Source of the DNA: a bacterium
GTDB taxonomy: Bacteria; Myxococcota; UBA727; JAUIJE01
NCBI GenBank assembly: GCA_030431455.1
Contig: JAUIJE010000003.1
Location: 72,360-136,359, forward strand
DNA length: 64,000 bases
Direction: 5' to 3'
Position 1 is the first letter of the stretch. Every line of letters starts with the position of its first letter. The notes below the pieces were generated by a model. The model made no database searches, was not told where the DNA came from, and saw only the letters and a list, made by a program, of their open reading frames with translations. The position numbers were made by a program, and so were the translations under genes. Shown here piece after piece: positions 8,892 to 18,392 of this stretch.

Positions 8892-10117
8892 GCCGGCACT
8901 CGCCTGGCCCGCGCCCAACGACGTCGGCCGACGCGTTGGCGCGCGCGCGCCCCGCAGACAGAATAGAGCTGAACCAGCTGCTCACAGTAGGCGGCCAAAG
9001 AAAACCGTTCATTCGCGTGCTTTCGTGCCGCACAGGCCATCGTGTACAGCGCGTCCGCATCAGCTAACAGTCGCGCCAAGGCATCGGCCAGCTGGATGGA
9101 GGACTCTTCCGGAACCAGGTAGCCAGTTCGACCGTTGACCGCGGTTTCCGCAACTCCTCCCTGTGCCACCCCGACGATGGGACGGGCGGCCGCCATGGCC
9201 TCGACCACGGCCCGCCCGTACGATTCCTGACCGGTGGGGTGAAGGAGAACGTCCATCTCGGAAAGCATCTCGACAGGGTTTTGAACAAAGCCGCGAAACT
9301 CTAGATTGGGAAGCGCCTCGATTTCGGCCATGAGCGAGCGGACATAGGGGTCGGTCCCAGCCTCGCCGCCGTGACCGTACAGTCGAAACAAGACGTTCTG
9401 ACCCTGAAACCGTTTCGCGACGTCGATGAAGAGGTCGTGCCGTTTCCATCTGCAGGTCAAGTTCCCCACCATGCCGACGATTATGGGTGCGGTCGCCGTG
9501 GTTCCCCGCCGAACCGGAACCCGGTTGTACCTGTTGGTGTCGATCGCGTTCTCCAGGACGCGTAGAACCTCTGGGCGAAGCCACGTGCGTACGGCCTCTC
9601 CGGTGCTTCTCGAGTTGGCCAACACGATGTCGGCAAGGCTCTCCATAATTCGGCCGAGCCGACGGCCCTCGGTCGGAAAACGAAACGGATTGCCCGGTCC
9701 GACGCGCTCGCGGATGTGCCACAGGTGCGGCAACCCCAACGCGAATGCCGCCAGCCCACCTTCCGGCGTCAGCATTGTATTTGTGTGAACCACATCTACC
9801 GCAAACCTATTGGCGAATCGAACGACTCCCGCTGCCGAACCGAAGCTCGCACCGGTCCGTATCAACTGGCGCCCTTCGATGAACGGCCTGCGCACCAGCG
9901 AAGCTCGGTTCTTTTTGTTCCACCAGTAGAGGGTCCTAAACTGAACTCTTCCCCGAGTTGCGTCGCGAAGCCGTTCCTCTTCTTCGGCAGAGCCCATGGT
10001 GTGACAAACCGCCACAGAATCAACGTCCAGCCGGCGAAGCCCGGCCATGATGTCTATGGTCGACATGGCCGCACCGCCCGCCGACGTGTTCATCACGTGC
10101 AGCACTCTCATGGTCAC
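8888..10117 (-). CDS. Family 4 glycosyltransferase
   Basis: This 409-residue GT-B protein begins MRVLHVMNTSAGGAA, a typical GT4 acceptor-side loop. It carries MVGNLTCRWKRHDLFIDVA, LFRLYGHGGEAGTD and the donor-site stretch HPTGQESYGRAVVEAMAAA followed by RPIVG. A GTG at 10117 overlaps the upstream stop as GTGA. An ATG two codons later is an equally possible start. The C-terminal 20 residues are Arg-rich and low in complexity. It probably adds a sugar of the repeat unit; specificity is unknown. Confidence 0.86.
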   Translation of the reverse strand: MTMRVLHVMNTSAGGAAMSTIDIMAGLRRLDVDSVAVCHTMGSAEEEERLRDATRGRVQFRTLYWWNKKNRASLVRRPFIEGRQLIRTGASFGSAAGVVRFANRFAVDVVHTNTMLTPEGGLAAFALGLPHLWHIRERVGPGNPFRFPTEGRRLGRIMESLADIVLANSRSTGEAVRTWLRPEVLRVLENAIDTNRYNRVPVRRGTTATAPIIVGMVGNLTCRWKRHDLFIDVAKRFQGQNVLFRLYGHGGEAGTDPYVRSLMAEIEALPNLEFRGFVQNPVEMLSEMDVLLHPTGQESYGRAVVEAMAAARPIVGVAQGGVAETAVNGRTGYLVPEESSIQLADALARLLADADALYTMACAARKHANERFSLAAYCEQLVQLYSVCGARARQRVGRRRWARARRVPA

Positions 10118-12111
10118 TTCGCCACCGCGCGATCGATGCGGGGAGCACGCAAACCAACCTTCCGTAGGTCAGCTACGCGCTTGAACGTGAGCCCCCCCCC
10201 CTGACGCCGAGACACAACGTCCAGAGTTCCCCGCGCCCACCACTCGAGAACAGTGAGCCCCCAGACCCGGTCTAAACTCCTCACATCACCAGAGCGAAAC
10301 GAAGCAAGATGTCGTTGTACGAGGCGAGGCGCCAACCAGCCACGGCTTCGCACCGCCGATACGCTGAGTGCATCTCGAACCCGTTCGCCAAGGGGAGAGT
10401 CACGCAACCAATGATGAACCGGGAGGACGAACCCTTGCTTGCGTCGACGCCGAAGATCCACCGGCAGCAGGTCACGAACTGCATCGAGCAGGACTCTTTT
10501 GACCCCCGAGTCCTCGTACCGGTCGCTCGCCCCCCCCGTGGGGTTCATCTTCATCGCGTCAGGAAGACGTTGCGAAAGAGCAGCAATCTCCTGGTCGACG
10601 AACGGAATTCGAAGTTCAAGCGAGTGCGCCATACTGGCCGCGTCGGAATCACGAAGGAGCTGGGACCGCATGAAGACCGATACGTCGAGGCCCATCGCGA
10701 GTCGAACAACGCGTTCATCGTTCGGGTCAGCTCCTTCCAGTCTCAGCGTCTGGCGCAGTCCGTCGAGCGGGTCGGTCTCGGGGCGGCGCACGAGTGCGGC
10801 GGCTTCACTTGGCTGAAACAGGCTATGGGGTGCTTGCCAGGTCGACAGCGGGCTCCGGCGCGACGACAAACTCTGAATGCGCGCTCTCGCGCGCAGCGAG
10901 GGAACAAACCGCTGACCACCCGACAACAAACTCGCCGCGGCAGACACGGCGCGCCCTGACCGGGTGGCAGTGTAGCGTGCCATTCGGCGCATCACGGGGT
11001 AGCCACCGAACCATTCGTCCCCGCCAAGTCCGCTCAGTACTCCCTTGACATCCGCCGTGGCGCGCCGGGAGACAAACCACGTATTGAAGCCGTCCACGGA
11101 TGGCTGATCAAGGTCAGCCATGATCTGCGGAAGACTCTCCGCCATCGACGTTCCGTCGACATCCACCGCACAATGGACCAATCCCAATGCAGATGCCACT
11201 TCGGCGGCGCCATCATACTCACCGCCGCCGGGCACATCAGGAAAACGAAGGGTGTAGGCACGCAGCTGAGCGATGCTCCGTGACATCAAGGTGCTGATCA
11301 CTGCACTGTCCACCCCGCCGCTAAGAAACACACCGACCTCCGCGTCAGCGAAAGCATGTTTCTCCACGGTCTCAACGAGCACTTCACGGGTACTCCGGAC
11401 GGCCTCTTCGTAGCTGCTGAAAGCCTTTGGCTTCTCCTCGTACCAACGACATCGAGCGACCTCACGTCCTCCTTGCGCCAGGTCGATGCACACCCCCGCA
11501 GCGAGCATTTCTACATCGCGCAACATGGACCCGGGCTGCAGCACAAATCCACGCAACAAGAAATCGTGGACAGCATCGATGCTGGCTTCCCTGCACACAA
11601 CGCCGGACGCAAGCAAAGACTTCAACTCGGAGGCGTAGACAACGGAGTTGCCGTGGCCTCGCGCGACAAGAAGCGGCTTCATGCCGAAGGGGTCGCGGCC
11701 CAGCAACATCCGAGGTGATTCACCACGACCGTCGTACAACGCAAATGCGAACATCCCGCGCAGGTCATGGACAAACTCTGGTCCCTGCTCAAGGTAAAGG
11801 GCGAGAGCGACTTCTGCGTCGGACGTGGACTCGAAGACGAAGCCAGCATCACGCAGCCGAGCACGGTGTTCACGGAAGTTGTACAGCTCTCCGTTGAACA
11901 CCAGCGCAACTTGACCTGAGCCATCGACGAACGGCTGCTGCCCTGCGTCCGACAGATCCATGAGGGCCAACCGCACCATGCCCATCGCGCCGTCGGGGAG
12001 GAGCGCCAACCCCGCACCGTCAGGCCCTCGGTGCCTCATGTGAGAGAGCATCGTTTGTACGACGTCCTCTGCGTTCTCAGCGTCCCCCCAGATGCCGGCC
12101 AGACCGCACAT
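10114..12111 (-). CDS. asnB: Asparagine synthase-like glutamine amidotransferase
   Basis: This is a complete 665-residue AsnB-type enzyme. The N-terminal Ntn glutaminase has the nucleophile Cys2 (MCGLAGIWGD), MRHRGPDG and FNGELYNF. The synthetase domain has the pyrophosphate loop SGGVDS (264-269). In polysaccharide loci such proteins (WbpS type) amidate uronic acids instead of aspartate. The UDP-sugar dehydrogenase of this operon would supply a uronic acid, so amidation of that residue is the likely role. That is inference; real asparagine synthesis is not excluded. The ATG directly abuts the upstream TAG stop. Confidence 0.92.
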   Translation of the reverse strand: MCGLAGIWGDAENAEDVVQTMLSHMRHRGPDGAGLALLPDGAMGMVRLALMDLSDAGQQPFVDGSGQVALVFNGELYNFREHRARLRDAGFVFESTSDAEVALALYLEQGPEFVHDLRGMFAFALYDGRGESPRMLLGRDPFGMKPLLVARGHGNSVVYASELKSLLASGVVCREASIDAVHDFLLRGFVLQPGSMLRDVEMLAAGVCIDLAQGGREVARCRWYEEKPKAFSSYEEAVRSTREVLVETVEKHAFADAEVGVFLSGGVDSAVISTLMSRSIAQLRAYTLRFPDVPGGGEYDGAAEVASALGLVHCAVDVDGTSMAESLPQIMADLDQPSVDGFNTWFVSRRATADVKGVLSGLGGDEWFGGYPVMRRMARYTATRSGRAVSAAASLLSGGQRFVPSLRARARIQSLSSRRSPLSTWQAPHSLFQPSEAAALVRRPETDPLDGLRQTLRLEGADPNDERVVRLAMGLDVSVFMRSQLLRDSDAASMAHSLELRIPFVDQEIAALSQRLPDAMKMNPTGGASDRYEDSGVKRVLLDAVRDLLPVDLRRRRKQGFVLPVHHWLRDSPLGERVRDALSVSAVRSRGWLAPRLVQRHLASFRSGDVRSLDRVWGLTVLEWWARGTLDVVSRRQGGGLTFKRVADLRKVGLRAPRIDRAVAK

Positions 12112-13698
12112 CTACGAAGCCCTCCGCTCGGCGCCGATGCGATCATGGTCCAGACCGTCGGACCCTGCGGCCGGCTTCTCCTGGTTCATCAAGGCGACAA
12201 GAACGTCGGCCGATTCACCGGCCGCATTGCCCCGAACGCCGTGGAAAGCTCTGGTCACGAACCGCGCTCCAGCCGCGAGATTCTCCGTCCGGGCGGGACC
12301 GTCGGAGAGCAGCTCAGTCACCGTTGCTGGCAACCGACTCTCTTCGTTCACATGGGTGGTGGCACCCTCAGCGACAAAGTCCACACCTTCAAGCTCGTTC
12401 TGAAAATCGATGGTGAGCACCGGCACATCGACGAGCATCGCCTCCACTGCCACTGTTGATGCAGACACAAGCAGGAGCCTGCAGCCCTGCAACCATTCAA
12501 AAATGGACGGCGGCCCCCATGCCCCCGGCTCGACCAACAGCAGGTTGGGGGGCAGAACACCACCCGCCTCTTCGAGATGATACGCCTTCCGGTCTTGGTG
12601 GTGGACCTTGACTACGTAGCCGATGCTGGGGGTTGCACGGGCAAGTGACTGCACCGCTCGAATCATCTCGCGGTGGTGCGCCAAAGAAAGTGTAATCCCT
12701 GGACCGGTCGTCGCCCACAGTACGTAGGGGACGTCCGCTCGGGGCCGGAGCCGGGTTGTCACCGACGGGCACACCCGGCCGGACTGTTGCGGCAGGTGAT
12801 CAAGGTGGGGGGCACCGACAACGATGGAACGAGAGGTATCGGCGCCGAGCGCTCTCAAAGCATCAACGTTGGCGTCGCCCTGCACCAAGAACCGATCCAC
12901 CGCGTGCAGCGACTGGACGATCGAGCCGGCGATGTTCCCGTGCATGAAGCAGGCGGTGGGCACGCCGTGCCTCGCCGCCACCCGGGCCATGGCACGGCCT
13001 TCATGGGTCAAGTCATCCCCCACGACGATCAACTTGGGCGCAAACCCTGAAAGGGACCGCTCGGCCAATACGATGGCTTCACAACCGTGCGGCAACATCC
13101 TCACGAGGGTTCGCTTGACCGCCGCGCTGCGGCGATGTTCGGACCAGCCAACGGAGGCTGGTGGCGTCGAGTTCGCCGCCCGAACCGAGCGAAGATACCC
13201 GTCGAGCACGGCCCTGTGGATCGCTGCCGTCCATGCGCCCAGCCCGTTGGTCGCCCGGTGTCCCGCTTGCCGAATGCGATCGACCAAAAAACCTTCGGTG
13301 GCAACAAATGCCACGGTATGACCGCGCCGGCGAAGCTCGTCGGCCACCGGTACCTGAGCCAGTAGATGGTTGTGGTGCTGGGCTAGGAAAAGAACATCCG
13401 TCTGCGACGGGGCGTCTGACCTGCGCGCACCGTAAAGCCTTTGAATGCGACGCTTCGCCTCATAGCCCGCGGTCCGAGCCAATCTCTTTGTGCGTACACG
13501 CCAACTCTCGTCGCCGCGCCTTGCGTCATCAGCCATGACCGCCCGAATGATGGATGACACAACAATGTCAAACACCGAGGCACCGTTAAAGACCGCTGCT
13601 CCATACGAATCCCAATGCCGTTGCTCCTGGTCGAGTCGACTGAGCAGCGTCCTCTTGCCCTCAAGCGAACGGTCAGGGGACGAACCAGCCGCCGTCAT
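12112..13698 (-). CDS. GT-B-like polysaccharide protein of unknown specificity
   Basis: This 528-residue protein was not recognised with certainty. After an N-terminal region of about 95 residues there is a Rossmann-like opening (DVLFLAQHHNHLLAQVPVA). Later come TACFMHGNIAGS, VVGAPHLDHL, VVKVHHQD and VSASTVAVEAMLVDVPVLTID. This HG / VKVH / SxST layout is that of GT-B proteins of the CDP-glycerol-transferase, polysialyltransferase and epimerase-like group. Its neighbour downstream in the sequence has the same layout, and both are co-transcribed with two CMP-nonulosonate pathways. They are therefore candidates for the nonulosonate transferases. The ATG overlaps the next stop as ATGA. Confidence 0.55.
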   Translation of the reverse strand: MTAAGSSPDRSLEGKRTLLSRLDQEQRHWDSYGAAVFNGASVFDIVVSSIIRAVMADDARRGDESWRVRTKRLARTAGYEAKRRIQRLYGARRSDAPSQTDVLFLAQHHNHLLAQVPVADELRRRGHTVAFVATEGFLVDRIRQAGHRATNGLGAWTAAIHRAVLDGYLRSVRAANSTPPASVGWSEHRRSAAVKRTLVRMLPHGCEAIVLAERSLSGFAPKLIVVGDDLTHEGRAMARVAARHGVPTACFMHGNIAGSIVQSLHAVDRFLVQGDANVDALRALGADTSRSIVVGAPHLDHLPQQSGRVCPSVTTRLRPRADVPYVLWATTGPGITLSLAHHREMIRAVQSLARATPSIGYVVKVHHQDRKAYHLEEAGGVLPPNLLLVEPGAWGPPSIFEWLQGCRLLLVSASTVAVEAMLVDVPVLTIDFQNELEGVDFVAEGATTHVNEESRLPATVTELLSDGPARTENLAAGARFVTRAFHGVRGNAAGESADVLVALMNQEKPAAGSDGLDHDRIGAERRAS

Positions 13699-15419
13699 AC
13701 GAACCGCTCCGCGGACGCCAGGACGCGCGGCGGCATTCCGGTGACCAGCTCGGCGATGTAGCCCAACGCGTCCGCGGTCGGCCCGGTCGATGTGTCGGCG
13801 ACAAGGCGAATCTGACCCTCCGCTATGGTATTGCGAACGTCAGGGTCCGACATGAGCGTCCTGAGCGCTGCAACCAGGTCGTGAGCATGTTCGACGCCAA
13901 GAGCCGCGCCCGCGTCTGCATAGCCGACGTCTTCGGGTTCCCCGGTCAAGTTCAGTACGCACAGGGGGACGCCAAGGCGACAGGCATCGAGCCCCGTCGT
14001 GGAAGACGTCACCACCGCCACCGCGGCTCGCCGCAGCAGGCAGGTGAGATCGCCTTCCGTCGTCACACTGCAGCCGGGCGCCCCGTCCAACACCTCCTCG
14101 GCGATTCCGCTGCTATCCGACGGATGCAACTTCACCACCAACGGCACCCCCAACGCGGCGCTTGCATCCCGCAGTGCCTCAATGGTCCGGCGAAACACGC
14201 CGCTTGACACGATTGAGCCACCCGCTCGCGACGCGAGGTAAAGGACCCCTTCTCGTTGGGACTCCGATCCGCCTTGGGTCGTCTGCGGTGCTGCCGCCCC
14301 AGGCATTCCCACCACCACGCACCTCTCGGACGGGACGCCGGATTCGACGAGCGCACGCGCATCACGCTCTCCCCACAGCAACAGGCGCCCCGCCAAAAGG
14401 TCGGCGAACAACGCGTGTGGGTTGCGCAGCCCATGCTGCAGGTAGAGCGTCTCGAGGCCTTGTTGGTTGGCGACGTGGATCGCCGCACGGGTGAGGGGGT
14501 GGGTCGCGGAGGTTGTCATCACCGCGCGTGGCGACGTTTGTGCAATCGCGCCCCGGGCCGCTGCGATGTGCCACACCCCTTGCCACATTCGGTGGGCCAC
14601 GGCATTGCGCAGCGCCGGCTTGAGCAGTTCCGCCGCTCCGGGGCCCAGGACCGCCCAGAGTTGTCCCGGAATGTTGGAAACCCGACGCCGCGCTTCGCGG
14701 GCAATCTGCAAAGCCGAACGAAGGGTGCGGCGTCGAGGCACGGCGACCCCGGCGGCGTGAAGCGCCGGAACCCCAGCGGCGGCAGACGCCAGACAGACCT
14801 TGCGGCGGCCCGCCAATGTTACAGCACGGACACCTTTCATGCGGCCGGCCAGGGGGCCAAGAATCTTGAAAGAGTTGGCGAAGTTTTCCGCCCAAAGCAC
14901 CTCGCAACGCGGGGTATTCGGTGCGCGCCATGCGAATACACGCTCGAGCGTCTCCTCGCGCGCCGACCAGGCCATCTTGCGCAACGAAATCGACGGCGGC
15001 TCTTCATGGTTGTCATGTTCTGGAGCGTCGCGCCCCATTCGCCGAAGATACTCACGAACTATGCTTCCCGCGCGGGAGCCGTCGTGCCACACGACCGGTC
15101 CCTCCACGTCGACATGGTCGAGATGTAGTAAGATCACCAAGCGATGCACCAGCTCGTGCACATCCTGGATCACCACCGATCGGACAACGGGCCAGACATC
15201 GAGGCCGTCGTCCTCTAGTCCCCCCAAGACCTGCCCGGTTTGGTCTGCGATCCACAGCAAAGCGTCGAAGACCTCCCGGTGTCTCTTCGACGGCAGGGGA
15301 AGACTTTCGGCGGATTTCGCCGCAGGCACGGCGAACACACGTAGCCCCGCTGCCTGCGGGGGTACGACATGGGCTTCATCGGGGAGAATGAGGGTTTGTG
15401 GTCTGCTCAGACTGTGCAC
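13695..15419 (-). CDS. GT-B-like protein with HP and SS motifs, candidate surface-sugar transferase
   Basis: This protein of about 574 residues has a weakly conserved N-terminal half. Its C-terminal GT-B-like half shows LYLQHGLRNPHAL, VVVGMPG, LVVKLHPSDSSG and VVTSSTTGLDACRLGVPLCV. The HP and SS motifs are those described for bacterial sialyl/KDO/polysialyl transferases and CDP-glycerol transferases. It is paralogous in layout to the next gene. The GTG start at 15419 lies 10 nt after the ABC-transporter stop and lacks a clear ribosome-binding site, so the N-terminus is uncertain; the frame stays open for 30 more codons. A role as nonulosonate transferase is inference. Confidence 0.55.
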   Translation of the reverse strand: MHSLSRPQTLILPDEAHVVPPQAAGLRVFAVPAAKSAESLPLPSKRHREVFDALLWIADQTGQVLGGLEDDGLDVWPVVRSVVIQDVHELVHRLVILLHLDHVDVEGPVVWHDGSRAGSIVREYLRRMGRDAPEHDNHEEPPSISLRKMAWSAREETLERVFAWRAPNTPRCEVLWAENFANSFKILGPLAGRMKGVRAVTLAGRRKVCLASAAAGVPALHAAGVAVPRRRTLRSALQIAREARRRVSNIPGQLWAVLGPGAAELLKPALRNAVAHRMWQGVWHIAAARGAIAQTSPRAVMTTSATHPLTRAAIHVANQQGLETLYLQHGLRNPHALFADLLAGRLLLWGERDARALVESGVPSERCVVVGMPGAAAPQTTQGGSESQREGVLYLASRAGGSIVSSGVFRRTIEALRDASAALGVPLVVKLHPSDSSGIAEEVLDGAPGCSVTTEGDLTCLLRRAAVAVVTSSTTGLDACRLGVPLCVLNLTGEPEDVGYADAGAALGVEHAHDLVAALRTLMSDPDVRNTIAEGQIRLVADTSTGPTADALGYIAELVTGMPPRVLASAERFV

Positions 15420-15429
15420 GACAACATGT

Positions 15430-17148
15430 TCACGCGGACACGACTTGGGCGAGTTCTCGCGATGGGTTTGCGGTGAGGCGATCCAACCGAACGACGTGGT
15501 CACACACATCGAGCGTTTCCGCGCGGTGCGCCACTATGACAAGGGAAATCGTCCCCTTCAGGTTCGAGAGTGTCTCGCGCACCACTTTCTCTGACCGAGG
15601 GTCCAAAGCGCTCGTGGGTTCGTCCAAGATGATGAGCTTCGGGTTGCCGACGAGCGCGCGAGCAATCGCCAGCCGCTGACGCTGCCCTCCGGACAGCCCC
15701 GACCCGCGCTCACCCACGGGCGCATCCCAGCCGCCGAGCTGACCTTCGATCTCTTCCAGAATTCCGGCACGCCTCGCGGCATCCCGAAGCTCCGTCTCCG
15801 AGTGGCTTCGGAAAAACTCGATGTTCTCCCGGATCGTCCCAGAAAACAGCGTCGGTTCCTGGGGAACGTACGCCACGCACTGAGACCACGCTTTTGGATC
15901 CACATCACCCGCCGGCTCAGCATTGACGCGGTATTCTCCTGACGTCGGCGAACGGAGGCGAAGCAGAATCTGCACCACCGTCGACTTGCCTGCTCCCGAC
16001 GGGCCCGCGATGCCCAACGCCTGCCCGGGCCGTACGGTGAATGAGAGGTCTTGTAGCGTGAGTTCGTCCGCGCCCGGATACCGAAAGCTGACAACGTCGA
16101 ACTCCAGTCCTTCGAATCCAACCAAGGGAGCACCGCCGAACGTCGGCTGAGACGAACGCATCGTGTCTCGGGCCGTCTCGATCACGCGAAAATGCACGAG
16201 GCCCTCCACCACGAAATGGTAGGTCGACTGGAGCGCTTGGGTGTATGTCAATGCCCGAACGAGTAGCAATGCTGTTGCACCAATGCTCGCGATCTCCCCG
16301 TACTCGAAGAACCACACTGCCGCCAACCCCGCCAACACCACGACGCCGGCTAGGTTCTGGTAGGCCACAGGAATGAAGGAGCTGAGCAAGAGCGACCGGT
16401 AACGAACGTACTGGATCTCCCGGACCTGTTTGGTGAGCTCCTCGTGTGCGGCCTCGCCAGCATCAAAGGCTCGAATCTCCTTCACAAGCAGGACCGTTTC
16501 GTTGAGGTCGCCGGCGAAGTCCAGGGTCAGTTGAACGCGGCTTTGAATGTACTTCCAAGCCGCCTTCGTGAGCGGACGAACCGCCAAGAACAGCGCCGCA
16601 CCCGCCACGGCGAGCGCCGCCGCCGGAATCGGGTCGATCACCACCGCGGCACCCACCAACACAGCGAGGCTTGTTCCCGCGACCGTGGCCTTCGCAACGT
16701 TGTGGATGGCCTTCGCGGCCTTGATGACATTCTCTGTGAGCAGCGTCTGTAGATGTCCAAGGCGTTCCGTAGACTGCACATGCCAAGACGACCGCAGGAA
16801 CTCACCGGTGACATCGACACGGACCTGCGCTTCGTACTGGCTCTCGAGCGCACTCGCCAAAAAGCCGTTGACGCCTTGCAGCACCGCCCGAAGGCCCACT
16901 GCAGCCGCGCTCGCGACCAAAAGCTGCGGGAGCGTCAAAGAAATCTGAACGTCGATGACGGGAACCGTCAGGTTGAGCGCGCGGTCTTGGCTCGCCATCA
17001 GCCCGAAGATGGGCACCAATGACGCCACCACCGCGGTCTCAGCAAACGCTGCAAACGTGGACAGCACCGCAAGCGTCACGACCCGCGCCCGCTGCGTCAT
17101 CATCGCCGCGTAGAGAAGCTTCCAGTCGCCTGGCGAGCCCGTTTTCAT
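15430..17148 (-). CDS. ABC exporter half-transporter, candidate oligosaccharide flippase
   Basis: This 572-residue protein has an N-terminal six-helix transmembrane domain (about residues 20-310) fused to an ATPase. The ATPase has Walker A GPSGAGKST, signature LSGGQRQRLAIARAL, Walker B LIILDEP and the D-loop SALD. Such half-transporters homodimerise; PglK is the known example that flips lipid-linked oligosaccharide in glycan loci. No Wzx-type flippase is present in the window, so this gene is the best candidate for moving the repeat unit to the periplasm. A 35-nt gap separates it from the upstream MaoC-SDR gene. Confidence 0.9.
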   Translation of the reverse strand: MKTGSPGDWKLLYAAMMTQRARVVTLAVLSTFAAFAETAVVASLVPIFGLMASQDRALNLTVPVIDVQISLTLPQLLVASAAAVGLRAVLQGVNGFLASALESQYEAQVRVDVTGEFLRSSWHVQSTERLGHLQTLLTENVIKAAKAIHNVAKATVAGTSLAVLVGAAVVIDPIPAAALAVAGAALFLAVRPLTKAAWKYIQSRVQLTLDFAGDLNETVLLVKEIRAFDAGEAAHEELTKQVREIQYVRYRSLLLSSFIPVAYQNLAGVVVLAGLAAVWFFEYGEIASIGATALLLVRALTYTQALQSTYHFVVEGLVHFRVIETARDTMRSSQPTFGGAPLVGFEGLEFDVVSFRYPGADELTLQDLSFTVRPGQALGIAGPSGAGKSTVVQILLRLRSPTSGEYRVNAEPAGDVDPKAWSQCVAYVPQEPTLFSGTIRENIEFFRSHSETELRDAARRAGILEEIEGQLGGWDAPVGERGSGLSGGQRQRLAIARALVGNPKLIILDEPTSALDPRSEKVVRETLSNLKGTISLVIVAHRAETLDVCDHVVRLDRLTANPSRELAQVVSA

Positions 17149-17183
17149 TCAGCGTTCCACGTTCGTTGGTTGCTGGGGCCCAA

Positions 17184-18392
17184 TTAGGGCATCACTGCGC
17201 CACCGGCACACGGCATCTCGGCGCCGGTGATCTGCTGCGCGGCCTCAGAGAACAAGAACCCGACGAGTGCAGCTACGTCATCGGCTGTTGTTAGGGTTCG
17301 GGTGGCGGATTTTCGCGCCTCGGCAAGCAGGTGACGCTCCGACAGATGCCGCACAAGGTCGGTTTGCACCATGCTGGGGCTAACCATGTTCACGGTCGTC
17401 CCTTTTGAGCCAAACTCTGCGGCCAAAGCCTTGGTCAAGCCCCACAGTGCGCTTTTTGCAGTTACATAGGCCAGCATCTTGGGAGGTGGCGGCCCGTGGA
17501 GATACGAGGTGCCGATAAACACCACGCGGCCTTCGCGCCCGGCCGCATCGGCAACCACGCGCTGCGCGGCAAGGAGTCCCCATCCCACGTAGGCTCGCAA
17601 CAGGCCGTCGACATGGGTCCAGTCTGCCTCAGCAGCCTTCTCGAAGGGCAGGTCGGGAGTCGCCGCGTGAACCACCCCGACGAGGGATCCTTGCGATCGT
17701 CGGAGGTCATCGATTTGCTCGGCAGCGACGCCCAGGTCGCTGACGTCGAGTACGACCGGAAGCGCACTGCCCCCCCTTTGTTCGATCCGAGACACCACCG
17801 CCGCCACCGCGTCGTGGCTGCGGTGGTATCCACAGAGAACCCGATGTCCCGCCGCCGCCAGCTTCTCGGCAATCGCCGCACCGATCCCTCGACTTGCTCC
17901 GGAGACAAGGACCACACCGCCGGTGTGCCCGCGCCCAGCGACGCTCGCGCCGTCGGCTGAGGGACTGCTGATCGAATCGGACGAACCTTTGCCGTCCACA
18001 AGACCCACCACCGCGGTGGCGCGAAGGACCGTCAGTCCGTTCTGATTCTCGCCTGTGATGGCCAGCTGAGCAGATCCGTCAACACCGGAAACACGCTTCA
18101 CCAGAGCAGACAGCGACACTGTATCGCCAGGGAAGACTGGCGCCGTCCAATCAATCTGAAGGCGCCGCCACAAGGCCCCGGGCCCCGGCAGCTTGGTCCC
18201 GATGAGCGCAGAAATGGCGGCCACAAGGATGGCGCCGTGCGACACCCTTGTGGCAAAGCCATGCGCGGCGGCGAACGTGCCGTCCATGTGCAGGGGGTTG
18301 GTGTCGCCACAGAACGCCGCAAACGCATCCAAGGTTGCTTCGGATACGGTCAATGAAAGCTGTTCGACAGCACCGACTTCGAGCGCGCTCAT
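17184..18392 (-). CDS. MaoC-like hydratase fused to short-chain dehydrogenase/reductase
   Basis: This 402-residue fusion has residues 1-135 as a hot-dog MaoC/R-hydratase with the catalytic FCGDTNPLHMD (Asp30, His35). Residues 155-402 form an SDR reductase with SGASRGIG (164-171), a central HAATPD segment, and Tyr/Lys in AYVTAK. Together these are the dehydratase/hydratase and ketoreductase activities of fatty-acid-like chemistry on a carrier protein. The ATG overlaps the stop of the ACP gene (ATGA), so the ACP is the likely carrier of its substrate. The linker (136-155) is Ser/Gly rich. No ketosynthase lies nearby, so it may process a short acyl group rather than extend a chain. Confidence 0.86.
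   Translation of the reverse strand: MSALEVGAVEQLSLTVSEATLDAFAAFCGDTNPLHMDGTFAAAHGFATRVSHGAILVAAISALIGTKLPGPGALWRRLQIDWTAPVFPGDTVSLSALVKRVSGVDGSAQLAITGENQNGLTVLRATAVVGLVDGKGSSDSISSPSADGASVAGRGHTGGVVLVSGASRGIGAAIAEKLAAAGHRVLCGYHRSHDAVAAVVSRIEQRGGSALPVVLDVSDLGVAAEQIDDLRRSQGSLVGVVHAATPDLPFEKAAEADWTHVDGLLRAYVGWGLLAAQRVVADAAGREGRVVFIGTSYLHGPPPPKMLAYVTAKSALWGLTKALAAEFGSKGTTVNMVSPSMVQTDLVRHLSERHLLAEARKSATRTLTTADDVAALVGFLFSEAAQQITGAEMPCAGGAVMP

Noticed and set aside
15430-17148. Multidrug or lipid A exporter (MsbA) as first choice
   Set aside because: The ATPase alone cannot exclude it, but location inside a repeat-unit operon without Wzx makes an oligosaccharide flippase more likely.
17184-18392. 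Two separate genes for MaoC and SDR
   Set aside because: No stop or start with a ribosome-binding site lies between the domains, and the linker is in frame.
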